The notes under the pieces are model-generated. The model had not been told where the DNA came from and ran no database searches. It worked only from the letters and a program-made list of their open reading frames with translations. Shown here one piece after another: positions 22,603 to 34,629 of a stretch of DNA of 64,000 nucleotides. This DNA is from Anisodus tanguticus (lineage: Eukaryota; Streptophyta; Magnoliopsida; Solanales; Solanaceae). Position 1 is the stretch's first letter. Every line of letters starts with the position of its first letter. The stretch is from the NCBI GenBank assembly GCA_034509755.1, contig CM067549.1, positions 48,261,052-48,325,051 of the forward strand. The letters run 5' to 3'. Position numbers and translations under genes: made by a program.

Positions 22603-24120
22603 CACCCCCGCAGTCATAGCGGGCGGTCTTCGTACGCTGAGACTGTCCCTAAAATCTTCAAAGAGTACTGACGGAAGACCTTTGGTAAAGATGTCAGCAA
22701 TTTGATACCTGGAAGGGACATGACAGACGCGTACTTGTCCACGAGCTACCTTTTCGCGAATAAAGTGAATGTCCATCTCGATGTGTTTAGTGCGCTGGTG
22801 CTGAACCGGATTAACAGAAAGGTAGATGACACTAACATTATTACAATAAACCAAGGTTGCTTTCTGAATAGGACAATGAAGATCTAATAGAAGCTTTTGT
22901 AACTAACATAATTCAGAGACCACATTGGCTACCCTTCGATACTCGGTCTCTGCACTAGAGCGGGACAAAGTCAATTGACACTTTGCAGACCAGGAGACCA
23001 AGTTATTACCAAGAAACATACAATAGCCAGACGTAGAGCGTCTGGTGTCTGGACAAGCACCCCAATCAACATCTATATACGAGACAAGTGTAGACGTTGA
23101 TTACGGATATAAATGTAAGTCAAAGTCAAGTGTCCCCTGGATGTACAGAATAATACGTTTGAGCGCATTCATGTGGTCAACCCTGTATCATGCATAAATA
23201 AACACACCTATTGTACGACATACGTAATATCTGGTCTCGTGAACGTGAGATACTGAAGAGCCCCTGCAAGAATGCGATAGCGGGTAGGATCCTCGTAAGA
23301 CGAGCCAGCCGCAGCACCTAGCTTGGGCTTAGTATCAACCGGAGTGGAAGTAGACTTGCAAGAGGACATACCATCTTGCTTAATGATATCAGATGCATAC
23401 TTCCGTTGTGATAAGAACAACCCACCTGCATGACGTGTGACAACAATCCCCAAAAAATAATTCAAGGGCCCCAAGTCTTTCATAGCAAACTTAGAACTGA
23501 GCATTGTCATGATAGACTGACATAATGCATCAGAAGAGGCAGTCAAGATAATATTATCCACATATAATAGTATATAAGCCAAGGAAGAACCACGATGATA
23601 TATGAACAATGAATATCAGACCTGCTGTGAGAGAACCCAATAGTCGAAACATAGTCTACAAACCTCTTATACCAAGCCCATGGGGACTTCTGAAGCCCAT
23701 ACAAGGACTTTTTCAACAAACAAACATGATGAGGATATTTGGGATCCTTAAACCCCAAGGGATGATGCATATAGACTATCTCCTTGATCACCATGTAAGA
23801 AAACATTCTTCACATCTTACTGATGAATGGGCCATGCTTTCGAAAGAGCCAAGCTGAGCATAGTGCGAATGGTAGTCGGCTTGACCACTTGACTAAATGT
23901 CTCACCACAATCCACACCAACCTACTGAGTCTTACCATCACCTACCAAATGAGCCTTATGCCTCGCAAAAGAACCGTCAGAATTGTCCTTATGAGCAAAA
24001 ATCCACATAGACCGAATAATATTGACACCAGATGGACGGGACACCAACTCCCACGTCTTATTATTAATAAGAGCATTATATTCGTCGGTCATAGCAATTT
24101 TTCAATTCGGGTCATTTAAA
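22600..24120 (-). pseudogene. Copia RT-RNase H, element 2
   Basis: RT and RNase H in fragments on the minus strand. RT fingers and palm lie at about 24120-23543 (L-L-K-K-S-L-Y-G-L near 23700). 23609-23208 holds the catalytic box, here Y-V-D-N in place of Y-V-D-D, and ends at T-R-P-D-I-T-Y. RNase H is degraded at 23100-22860 and readable from 22854 to 22600 (Q-H-Q-R-T-K-H-I-E-M-D, D-I-F-T-K-G-L-P). The catalytic D-to-N change alone would abolish polymerase activity. Stops and frameshifts elsewhere confirm it is dead. Confidence 0.88.
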
Positions 24121-24658
24121 GCAGACACATGGTTACGGGGTAGAGGGGATTTAAGAACATTATAATGTAAATTTAAATGTCTTTTTGGTGTAAAAATACC
24201 CCGTTGACTACGAGTGATCGGTCTATGACTCGGGGGAGAATTGGATGGATTTTGGGAATTATCAAGACTTGTGACGGACTGGTCAACAGGCAGTGGGCCT
24301 GCTGGCCCAACTCGGCAACCGAAACTGGAAACAAGGATTGGGCCAGTCCTGGACCCGGTAACGGAATCTGGAACTAGGCCAGAACTGGACAGGGATAGAT
24401 GGCCCAGTTATTGGACCCAGAACTGTAGACAACGTCGTAACGGGAGGACCAAATGGGCTCGTTGGCAAATTTGGGGCGCGGGACATGTTCGATAAATGAT
24501 GGATAATATATGGGGAGATACCGTCATCCAAAAAATTACACGAACTAGGCATGGGACTACACACTTTAGCAAACGGAAATTAGGGCTCATAAAAAATAAT
24601 ATGGCGACTAATGATGATTTTATTATACGATAAATCAAAATATTTGTAACCACGATGA

Positions 24659-25746
24659 TTAGACGAATAACCCAAAACACACAAGGGTAGAACGGGCATG
24701 AAGTTTGTTAATTATGGTGGACGGAAATAACGGATAACATAAGCACCCAAAGACCCTAAGATGTGAATACGAAGGAGTCTTATTACATAAAATTTGAAGA
24801 GAGGACGAATATGTCAAACCTTTGATAGGAAGAATGTTAAGAAGATATGTAGCCATTCGTAGAGCATGATGCCAAAACGAAGGGGGTACGGAAGCATGAA
24901 TCAATAAATATCGGACAATGTTATTAATGGTACGAATTTTGCGTTCGGCTTTTCCATTTTGTGAAGACGTATGAGGACAAGAAAAACGAAAATTGATCCC
25001 ATTATTAGCATAAAACTCCCGAAATACCCCATTATCATATTCTTTGCCATTATCACATTGAATATTTTTTATTTCCCATTTGAATTGGGTTCTAATGAAT
25101 GCTCTAAATTTTAAGAAGGTGGAAAAAACTTGAGATTTTTCGCTATCGGAAAAGTCCATAAAAAATTAGAATAATCATCTAAAAATAGAACATAATAACG
25201 ATGACCCAAAGAATTGAGAACAGGAGATGTCCATAAATCGCTATGAATAATATCAAATGACATTAAAGTATGAGAATTAGAGTCTACAAATGACAACCTA
25301 ACAATTTTTCCTAAAGAACAAGATAGACAATTCGGAGTACTACGCGTACACTTACACGAAATAAAATTATTTTTATCTAAGGAAGACAAAATAGACGACC
25401 TCGGATGACCAAGACGAGCATGCCACAAGGATGGAGCAAGGGCTGCAAAAGTTGATGGCAAGGCTTGACTCGAGAGATCGGTACATGGCGTGATAGGATA
25501 AAGATCTCTCATACTATCACACCTCATGAGAGGACTCCCCGTTTTGAAATCCTTCACAGAAAACCCAAACGGATCAAATTCAACAGAAATGGAATTATCA
25601 GTGGTGAATTTATGGACATACACCAAAATTTTAATCAATTTAGGGGCATGAAGAGTATTTTTCAAGATAAGGGGTGGATGGGGGGGGGGGATACAATGTT
25701 TTATGAGCATAACCACGAATTGGAATTGAATTACCATTACTAACAA
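24659..25746 (-). pseudogene. Copia pre-integrase and integrase, element 2
   Basis: Frame 25746-25111 holds the end of protease, the pre-integrase segment with the zinc-binding H-A-R-L-G-H and C-L-S-C pairs, and the first catalytic Asp (I-I-H-S-D). A frameshift near 25130 passes to 25159-24659, which carries the second Asp (Q-C-D-N-G-K-E) and the Glu (G-K-A-E-R-K-I). Beyond it a GC-rich Pro/Gly-rich linker (24280-24500) leads to RT. All integrase catalytic residues are present, but the frame is broken in the middle of the core. Confidence 0.85.
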
Positions 25747-26940
25747 TTATGTTGCGATTATTGCTCAAATCAGAATAAGATGAGAGAGTACCTTGATCGG
25801 ATGTCATGTGGGTAGTGGCTCCGATGTCCATGTACCAATTCAGGTCTGGCGGATTTAATCCAAGTGTGTGCATTACGGCTTCAATGTCGGTTTGTGTGGG
25901 GCCCTCTGCATGGTGGGCCTACGGAGGCCGAGGCCCAAGCACCCCGGCTTGCTGCCCCGGCCCATCACTGTGTCAAAAAAAACTAGGCCGTTGCGAGTTG
26001 GGCCTAGAAGGCTGGCCAGCCCACTGCCCGTGAGATGGCGGTCCTGCAAAATAAGGATTGTTGGGTCGTTTCCCATCCACGGACAGGGGGTCCAAGGATG
26101 GGACCAGTTGGGCTGTGGCCCACTATTATTGGGGAGGGACCTACTGCCGCCGTTACCACTATCAGAACCACCGCATTTGGCCCCACAATTTTTGCCATTA
26201 TTTTTCCGACTATTTTTGCCACCCCTTGAGACCGGTTTTGGTTCAAATGGTCACCAAAATTCAGAGAATTAGTGGAGGACGTCATCATGACCACGGGACT
26301 AGCACTCGTAGCCGCCTTTTTCTCCTAGTCGGCTTCTTCCAAAGTAAGCATGGAGCAGGCTTGATAGAACTTCGGGAGAGGATTACTTTGACGAAGGAGT
26401 GTTCTAACGCCACTATAGGCCTCGGATAGGCCAGCAACCATCTGTAGAACAAGACGATCTTCACTAACGGGCGCACCAACGTTGCGGAGTTGGTCCGCCA
26501 ATTCTTTCAACCTTTTGCAATATGCTGAAACGTTCGGAAAATTTTCCATATTGACATGGAAAAATTACTACTCGAGGGTAACAACACGAGAATTCTGATT
26601 ATCTTGGAATATATCACGTACTCTATTCCATGCCGCCATCGTCGTAGCGTCTAGTTCGATAATCGTTTGCAAGAGGTCGTTAGAAATAGTGGAGTAAATC
26701 CACTGAAGAACCGTAGCATCAAGGGTTGTCCATAACTTAGGAACATCCTCGGGTTTGGGCACCTCCGTATCCGTAGGAGTTGGGGGGATAATATGATGGA
26801 GGACTTGATGTGAGCGTGCGTGAACTTCGAACAGTTCTGCCCATGTCGCGTATTTGACGTTTTTCTATTTCAAGAATGATAGGGATGTGATTCTTGATGT
26901 TAGAAACAATGAGGTCAGGGTGAAACGTGTTCTTAGCCAT
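25640..26940 (-). pseudogene. Copia gag-protease, element 2
   Basis: Gag begins with ATG at 26940-26938 (M-A-K-N-T-F-H-P) after a ~165-bp leader. A 1-nt insertion near 26875 shifts it. Gag continues at 26762-26568 (L-D-A-T-V-L-Q-W-I-Y) and 26549-26325 (D-Q-L-R-N-V-G-A-P). A Gly/Pro-rich, GC-rich part follows (26250-25880), then the protease at 25873-25640, whose active site reads D-I-G in place of D-T-G. It shows the N-terminal gag region that element 1 has lost. Non-functional. Confidence 0.85.
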
Positions 26941-27094
26941 AATAGCAACGCAAGACGTGAGGTAGGGATTGGGAAGAAAAATTTGGGAAGAGAGGAGGGA
27001 CCGTCGGGCACAAATTCCGAGGAAAAGAGGCTTGGATTTTGAGGCTTAGTCGACGGAAATTGGAAGAAATTTGGAGAGGATTTTAAGACCTAGA

Positions 27095-27106
27095 CTTCTG
27101 ATACCA
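27095..27106 (-). promoter_or_regulatory. Primer-binding site of element 2
   Basis: Minus-strand TGGTATCAGAAG directly after the 5' LTR, complementary to the 3' end of initiator-Met tRNA apart from the last bases. This marks where minus-strand cDNA synthesis starts. Confidence 0.9.
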
Positions 27107-27400
27107 TGAAAGAAATAATCCCTTGATTATTTTCATTGATGAAAGAGTATATATACAATTTACAATTTTCAATAATAGAAAACCTATTTCTATTCTAATC
27201 CCAAAACCCTATTCTAGTAGTACAAGACTCCTATAATTATGATAAATATACAATACATATTAATGTACAATATTACCTAAAACCGTGGGCTATATATGAA
27301 CTATATACACAGAATATACGGACTGGACTATACCAAAAATATGTACAAAACTGTGATATACATTAAGTGTATATCACGTGTATATCTTCTATATTTATCA
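27107..27400 (-). repeat. 5' LTR of Copia element 2
   Basis: 294 bp, the same length as the 3' LTR with only scattered substitutions. Confidence 0.92.
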
Positions 27401-27405
27401 ATTAA

Positions 27406-27574
27406 GAATGAATCACATTCTTTTATTAGAAACATAAAAGCTTAATTTTGTCAACATCATTAGCTAGTTAACAAAAGATAATCCTTCTTAATTTTTTAAA
27501 ATGCAGTGAAATGTATGTATCTCTTTTAGGTTAAAAGGTGATTCATTATTATCTCACTTAAAGATGATAGTGCA
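27406..27574. repeat. Segmental duplication copy A, part 2
   Basis: Aligns with 57435-57605 (shared 'gaaacataaaagctta', 'attagctagttaacaaaag', 'tgattca.tattatctcac'). Confidence 0.8.
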
Positions 27575-27577
27575 TAA

Positions 27578-28037
27578 GGCTGTGTTTGATATGACGGAAA
27601 ATGTTTTTCAGTAAATATTTTTTTATTTTCTCTTATTTGATTGCACTAAATATCTTGAAATGTTTTCTGTTAAAATTTGACGAAAAATATTTTTCGGATC
27701 AACAAAAACACACCAACGCATCTCAACCCACCCCCACGTCCACCACCAACCACCTCCACCCCCTACCCCAACCCCACCACCCACCCGCACCCCCTCACCC
27801 CACCCACCTACCTCCACCCCGCCGCTATCCATCCACACCCCACTACCTGCATACCCCCCACTTCCACCCCCACCCCAACCACAACCCCACCACCCCACCC
27901 ACCCCAATACCCAAATAATATTTTTCAACTTGTGTATGGTACACAAGTAAATGAATAGAAAAATCACTTATTCTTTGAAAATTATTTTTTTGAAATTATT
28001 TTTTGTAAAAAACAGTATCCGTCATACCAACACACCC
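27578..28037. mobile_element. Tourist-like MITE with TAA target
   Basis: A 460-bp element. The left end ggctgtgtttgatatgacgg and the inverse of the right end gtcataccaacacaccc are inverted repeats. It is flanked by TAA on both sides (27575-27577, 28038-28040). Copy B at about 57600-57612 lacks it, confirming a real insertion. A 3-bp TAA target and a GG.TGTGTTTGGTAT end fit a PIF/Harbinger (Tourist) MITE. The centre (27710-27905) is a strongly strand-biased C/A-rich tract that produces long spurious Pro/His frames. Related to 54091-54454. Confidence 0.75.
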
Positions 28038-28040
28038 TAA

Positions 28041-28280
28041 TATCCACCAAAAAACTAGTATTGGAATTAAATTAGGCGGAAATGATAAGGATGGGATAGA
28101 GAAGATGGAAGTTTGACTTATTGGAGCTGCAACATTATATGCTAACTAATGAGGAACTTTTAAGAAAAAACTACTTGGATCTAGTTTATGCATCTATGAA
28201 TACTAATTAACTATAGTAAAATAAGAAAATTACCATATGCATTATATTAATTAATCACAATAAATATTATATAATAAATA
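28041..28280. repeat. Segmental duplication copy A, part 3
   Basis: Aligns with 57610-57850 (shared 'atatgctaactaatgaggaa', 'ctacttggatctagtttatg'). Ends with the 9-bp target copy of the Mutator-like element. Confidence 0.8.
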
Positions 28281-28993
28281 GAGTAAATCCCACTTTATTC
28301 TCTTATTTTTTGTGTTTGAGAAACAATACCCCATTCATAATTTGAATGGGATAATAATACCCCTTGATCTTAAATTAATGGCTAGAAATGAAGTGAATTA
28401 TTACATATATTTTTAAAAGTAAAAAACGACCTTCAATTAAAATGAATTATAACATGTACTATTTTAAATAAATAAAAACTTTAAGAAATAGCATTTTATA
28501 AAAATTAAATTTCATACCACTTTTTTTCTTTTAATATTTAAAGACTCATTTTGTTGCATGAACTTTTTTTGTGGAGCTTCAAATTATCTTGATCCATTTT
28601 ATTTAGTATTATTAGTATTGAAAACTTTATTTCGTCGGACCAAAAAGTAAGGTTTAGTTTAACAATATTGTATATAAGTGAGTAAATTTTGTTGAACAAA
28701 CCTAAAATTTTGAGATTAGAAAATAATATAATATCTCGTTCATCTCTTATATTATAAAATAAAAATCTTATTTGAATTAATATTTTAAAGTAATTTTCAA
28801 AAACTTTAAATATCATATCAGTTATTAACTATATTTATATTGGAGATTGTTACTTTTTATTTAAAATATTTATCAATAAAATAATTTACAAAGTAATTAG
28901 ACTTTGAGTATGTAAGTATAACATGAAAATAGAAAAATGCTTTACAAAATTGTGTTGTTGTAGTAAAATTTTGATACTACTAATAATATAAAT

Positions 28994-29886
28994 TGTTAAT
29001 AGTGGGTTTGGTGTTGTGACATTTGACCCAACGTATCTTCTGAAGTACTGATTTGAATGCATAAAAATGTTGGGACAAATGTCATAACATTCGGACCAAC
29101 ATCCTCGAGAAACAGTTTTGCCTTATTCACGGTAACCAGTAATATTTTACTGTGAGGTAAAAATGACTTAGGCGTGGTGAATTGGAGCTGTGTAAAACGT
29201 GGGAAAAGAGTCAAAACTTGGCGAAGAAGTCGAGTAAGGAACAAGTCAAAGTTGTTGAGATTTTCACTCCTTAATCATCTACCACAAGCTGTCCACCTTT
29301 CCCTCAACCTCCACAACCGATCGATGAGACTTTCAAGAGAACTATCCACTATAAATAGAGAGGCTACAACAGTGTATCGACATCCAGAATCAAAATGTAA
29401 AAATATCAAGGGAGCTCTCGAAATTTCATCTCAAAAATCTGGATCACAAATGTTGCCTGAGTGTGTTGACAACATTCTGTCCAATATTACAATTCGTTGT
29501 TTAGATTTTAGATTAGTTTTGTATGGAGCGATTGTAATGAGAGGTTGTCTATGTCTACTTAGTTAGATTTTTCAGGCAGAAGTCATCTGCGACTTTAACT
29601 TTTAATTTCTGTCCATTTTATCTTGAAAATCTGTAAAGAAAGGAATTTGTAATTTTGTATATAATATATATACAATACATTTGGTCATTGACCGTCATAA
29701 GTTATATAAATGAAAATTTTAAACCTTTGTATTCTTTAAATTCCGCTGCATTTACTCTTTAAAGTTTCTGTTTTACTAAGTGTTGTTACTGGTGTCAGAC
29801 GACATAATTGCCGACATTCGGAAACTGTACTTGTAGTCAATTGAATTTTGTTCATCTTATTTTATTTTATTCGTAGCTCCCTTTCA
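28994..29886 (+). repeat. 5' LTR of element 4
   Basis: Starts tgttaatagtgggtttggtg, ends ccctttca. Short frames inside it (29174-29566) are repeated in the other LTR and are not genes. Confidence 0.92.
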
Positions 29887-29888
29887 AG

Positions 29889-29900
29889 TGGTATCAGAGC
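29889..29900 (+). promoter_or_regulatory. Primer-binding site of element 4
   Basis: Canonical TGGTATCAGAGC two bases after the 5' LTR, complementary to the 3' end of initiator-Met tRNA. Confidence 0.95.
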
Positions 29901-29943
29901 TTACACTTAAAACAATAAATGATTGGTCATGTTGTCATAAACT

Positions 29944-30783
29944 ATGGATCCGGCAAATCCAACTATTTCTAGGCTTCTTGTATTAGATGGATCAAATTAT
30001 GCCTATTGGAAGATTCACCTACGTTCTCATATCAGATTAATTGATATTATGGCATGGAGATCTATAACCAATGGGTATGTTGTTCCAATGTTGCCACCGG
30101 ATGAGGAAGGTGACATTATTGCTAAATCTGAATCCGAATGGACTACAGAAGAAACCAATAATGCTAGCTTTAACGAAAAGGCCTTAAATGTAATTTTTGG
30201 ATGGGTTGATCTTTACATGTTCAAACTCATTCAAAACTGCCCCACGGCTAAGGACGCACGGAATACTTTACAAATTCATTGTGAAGGTAGCTCAAGTGTT
30301 CGTCGAACAAAGCTACGCATGCTCATGAGTAAATATGAACGTTTAAGGATGAAAGAAGAGGATGCTATTAAATCTTATTTTGAAAAGTTGATTGACATCT
30401 CAAATGAATGTCAAGTGCTTGGTGAACCATTAACCAACACTCAACTTGTTGAAAATGCTCTCTGTTCTCTTCCTGAAAAGTTCAATTTAAAGATTTGTGC
30501 TATTGAAGAAGCTCACAATCTTTCCATAATGGACTTTCATACCTTGATGATCATACTCAAAACTTATGAGATGAATATTGAGAATCAAAAGGAATTGTAT
30601 AAAAGCAAGAATATGGCACTTCAAGTTCAATCATCGGAGAGTCAAATCAAAAAAGAGGATGAGAATCTTGAAGAAATTGGTGAAGGTGCAAATGTTGTCT
30701 TACTCACTCGAAAATACAATTCGATGGTGAGGAAGTTCAACAATGAGAGAAATCAATCTAAATCTAAAGATCACCGAAACTAA
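29944..30783 (+). pseudogene. Copia gag of element 4 (DUF4219/UBN2 type)
   Basis: A 279-codon frame starting M-D-P-A-N-P-T about 43 bp after the primer site. Residues 12-40 fit the DUF4219 gag N-terminal motif (L-D-G-S-N-Y-A-Y-W-K). About 90-210 fit the UBN2 capsid-like domain (L-R-M-L-M-S-K-Y-E, then C-S-L-P-E-K-F). The frame is open and its start is good, but it ends early in the Lys/Asn-rich tail. The zinc-knuckle region appears shifted downstream (about 30840-30950 and again 31620-31690) with cysteines altered. Gag packages the RNA. A truncated but translatable gag is plausible. Confidence 0.8.
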
Positions 30784-31880
30784 GTCTTCAATCAAAAGCC
30801 CACTAGATTCATTCCAAATGTACAAAAAAAAACCAACTCAGATCGTACCAAATTTAATCCCAGACAACTTGAGTCTGTGCAATGTCATGCATACTCAAAT
30901 TGGGGTCATTATGATAATGAATGTGCAAACACTCTTAGAAAATTTGGTAAAACCCTATGGGTTTCTCTTCCTGATGATGAAGATGAAGAAGAAGAGGAAG
31001 GAGATCGTGAAATTGAAACACAAGCAATGCTGACCATTGTTTTCTAAAAGTCTCTATCGGATAATGAAGATGTCGTATATAATATTGTCTCAGATGTTAC
31101 GACATTTGCTCCAACATCAGCAACGACATCAACATCCTCAGCGACATCCGAAAGGTATGAATTCTTTAACTATTTTGATGTTAATTGCTTTAGTGGTTCT
31201 ATTTTTGTTAGTGAGGCTGATTGTATGGATAAAGTTGAATGCAAAGATGATATGATTAATGAATTATAAAGTATTTGTAAAGCCTTAATCATAGAATCCA
31301 AGCAACTTGACAACAAGGTAAAATCTTTAACTCATGAGAATTTAGATTTAACAGGCACGATAATCCGACTTGAGGTTGCACTTACCAAAAAGGATATTGA
31401 ATTTGGTAAGATTCATGCAAAATTGAATTTAGCCGAATCTACCTTTCATAAGCTCAACACGGGGACTTCAAAATTGAATGAGATTCTTAACTTTAGTAAA
31501 CCTTCACATGCAGGAAATGGGTACAAAAACACTCTTAAAACTGGCTGCTCTAAATTCTTTGATAATAATAAGAAAATATATTTTGTAAAAGAAAATCGGA
31601 TGCATAAGAGTTTCTCATATACATCAAAGAATAATCTGAAGTTTGTGTGCAGTTATTATAACTCCCCTGGATACTTAAAACCATACTGTTACAATCTTCA
31701 ACATTCTGGGAGCAAAATGTTGTCTAAAATGTTGTCCAACATCTCAGATAGCTTTCGAAGCAACATTTCTGAGCGAAAAAATAAAAATTGTTTTAAGAGA
31801 GTTTGGGTCCCTAAAATGGACTTAACTTGTAATGTATGTATAACTGCATTAAGAACTAACATTTCAGGTTCATGGTACTT
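30784..31880 (+). pseudogene. Gag C-terminus and first part of protease region, element 4
   Basis: Frames 30743-31033, 31037-31255 and 31423-31908 carry pieces of the long Sirevirus gag C-terminus: an acidic E/D run (about 30975-31010), a coiled-coil-like leucine-rich stretch (31260-31480) and a degenerate zinc knuckle (C-S-Y-Y... P-Y-C) near 31650-31680. At about 31870 the sequence reaches W-Y-F, the usual approach to the protease D-S-G, then jumps to a segment that normally follows integrase. About 2 kb is deleted at this junction. Confidence 0.7.
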
Positions 31881-31891
31881 CAAATTATTCT

Positions 31892-33385
31892 TTGATGTAT
31901 ATGGATGAGGAATCAAATGCTGAATTGCTAGATCAAGTTCGAAGGGAGCCCTCATCAATGATTAGGAAGAACCATCCCACGGGCCAGGTGATAGGGGGAG
32001 TTTTTGAAGGAATTAAAATAAGAGGGAAAGAACCACTCAACTACAGTGAAATGGTAAGGTATGTGTGTATGTCTACCATATACCAAAAGGTTAGTCTTTC
32101 TTGTTTTATATCTACTTTAGAACCAGAAAATATTTTAGAAGCACTCAAAGATAACTTTTGGATTCAAGCAATGCAACAAGAGCTTGAACAATTCTCTCGA
32201 AATGAAGTCTGGGACTTAGTTCCACGTCCAAATAATACAAATGTAATGGGAACTAAGTGGATTTTTAAAAATAAATCAGACGAATCGGGAACAGTTGTTA
32301 GAAACAAAGCTCATCTAGTTGCACAAGGCTATACTCAGGTTGAAGGAATCGATTATGACGAAACCTTCGCACCTGTGGCTAGAATTGAGTAAATTAGACT
32401 TTTAGTTGCTATTGCTTGTTGTCTGAAAATTACTTTACACCAAAGGGATATAAAATGTGCATTCTTAAATGGTTATCTAGATAAGGAAATTTATGTTGAA
32501 CAACCAAAAGGATTTGAAGATCCTTACCATCCACACTATGTGTACAAGCTCAATAAGGATCTGTATGGGTTGAAACAAGCCCCACGTGCATGGTATGGTC
32601 GTCTAACTAACTTCCTTCTTGAATTTGGTTTTAACCATGATGAAGCTGATCGTACTTTATTCATTAAACTTCACGATGTAGATATCATTATTGCTCAAAT
32701 CTACGTAGATGACATAGTCTTTGGTTCGACCTCGCAGTTTTATCTAAAGTCATTTGTTGAATCTATGTCATCGACATTTGAAATGAGCATGATTGGGGAA
32801 CTAACTTTCTTATTAGGCTTGCAGATAAAGCAAAGTGATGATGTAATTTTCATCTCACAAAGTAAATATGCCAAGAATCTAGTTAAGAGATTTGGTTTGG
32901 AGAATGCTAAACAAATGAAGACGCCAATGAGTTCATCGCAGAAAGTATGTAAGGATAATGTTGGTGAAAATGTCGACCCAACATTATATCGATCTATGAT
33001 AGGTAGCCTTCTTTATCTTACTGCTAGTCGCCTAGATATTATGTTTAGTGTTTGTGTTTGTGCATGTTTTCAAGCCTGTCCCAAAATATCCCACTTAAAT
33101 GTCGTGAAAAGTATTATTCGATATGTTGCTGGCATATGTGAGTTGGGAATTTGGTATTCCAATGACATTAATCCTAACTTAATAGGACTTAGTGACTCGG
33201 ATTGGGATGGACATGTAGATGATAGAAAAAGTACAAGTGGAGGATATTTTTATCTTGGCAATAACCTTGTTTCATGGTATAGTCATAAACAAAACTATGT
33301 CTCACTTTCAACTGCTGAATCTGAATATGTAGCAGCTGGAAGTTGTTTCTCTCAATTAATATGGCTAAGACACATGTTAGACTAA
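31892..33385 (+). pseudogene. Copia RT-RNase H of element 4
   Basis: A single reading frame runs from 31892 to 33385 except for one TAA at 32390-32392. RT motifs in order: N-F-W-I-Q-A-M-Q-Q-E-L and W-D-L-V-P-R-P (32155-32235), G-T-K-W-I-F-K, F-A-P-V-A-R, L-Y-G-L-K-Q-A-P-R-A-W-Y (32560), Y-V-D-D-I-V-F-G (32705) and L-L-G-L-Q-I-K-Q (32815). RNase H follows (S-D-S-D-W-D-G, S-T-A-E-S-E-Y). Its end (about 33390-33645, F-T-K-A-L-D) is in another frame after a small indel. The catalytic D-D pair is intact. One nonsense codon and the C-terminal shift are the only lesions in this part. Confidence 0.9.
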
Positions 33386-33818
33386 TATGAATTTACTAGC
33401 AATATTTTGATTTTGTACTGTGATAATTTGAGTGATATAAATATTTCCAAAAAGTTCAGTTCAGCACTCACGTACAACACATATTGATATTAGACATCAC
33501 TTTTTAAGAGATTTAGTTGAAAAACAACTAGTTAAAATTGAACATGTTGACACTTTTCATCAACTAGCTGATATTTTTACGAAAGCTTTGGACCATGAGA
33601 GATTTTCTAGTTTGAAGAAATCTCTTGGTCTTTGTAATCTCTAAAAAGAAGGCATTTTTTGTGAATGTCAGCTGAAACATTGTCTAACATTTTAGGGGAC
33701 ATTTACCTATGTTATATCACTAACTGATTATTGTTGTTGTACAGTGCATAACTTTTGGTCACACAAGCATGATCCTTCAATAAGAATGTGTTTTCAACGT
33801 GATATTATTCTCTCGCTA

Positions 33819-33935
<117 letters not shown>

Positions 33936-34629
33936 ATAAAAAGAGAGTATCAAAATAAGGCAAAGTCTTTACAAATATATGGCAACTATGAAAAATGGGC
34001 AAAACCCTTGAAAAGATATCGTTCCTATTCTATAGGAGCATCGAGTGCTTCAAAAGAATTTTGAGAATACTAAATAAGTATTCTTATTTTTTACACAAAA
34101 AATTCTTTTGTATGTGTTATATGATTAGATCAAGGACACGATGGGAAAATGTTACATTGTCCAGTGGTCAAACTCATAAAGTGCATATAAAACGTGTCTT
34201 GGTTTGTTGCCAAATCTGAAAATTTTTGTGGGATCAAAATACTTGTGTTGTCCAAAATGTTGTCAACATTGTTGTTGACATTTTCAGATTGTGATATATG
34301 TTGGGATGTTGTTCTTAACTGGTTTTAGAAAAAATTAGATTTTCTCCCTATTTTTATGCCTTATTTTAATAGAAATTTCAAACTTTAAAATGATAAGATT
34401 AAATTGAATTCCTACATTGATGTTTATCTTTTTATCCCAAAATTTTAGGTTACTATTAGATAAATCCGAAACTCCTAAAACTAAGAAATTTTGTTGCTAT
34501 GAAAGGTTTGCCATGTATATAAATATTCATCTCATTTGTTTTTTTTTTTATCATTTCCGATTTTCCCTAAAAAATAAAAAAATAAAAAAGGAAATCACAT
34601 CACACCTCGGGTATAATCCTACCTACCCG

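Larger units (their letters stand above)
22309..27400 (-). mobile_element. Copia element 2 (Ale/Retrofit-like), defective
   Basis: Complete insertion with TG...CA ends, two 294-bp LTRs (22309-22602, 27107-27400) and a perfect target duplication ATTAA (22304-22308, 27401-27405). The undisturbed target is preserved in copy B at about 57425-57440 (cactttattaagaatgaat), which confirms the insertion site. Full Copia order on the minus strand. Close relative of elements 1 and 6. Confidence 0.92.

Noticed and set aside
27601..27967. Pro/His-rich and Gly/Trp-rich frames of about 90-114 codons
   Set aside because: Produced by the biased C/A tract inside a MITE. They overlap on both strands and have no homology-like motifs.
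29174..29566. 130-codon frame upstream of gag
   Set aside because: Lies inside the LTR of element 4, and a version recurs in the other LTR (37065-37256). Not a separate gene.
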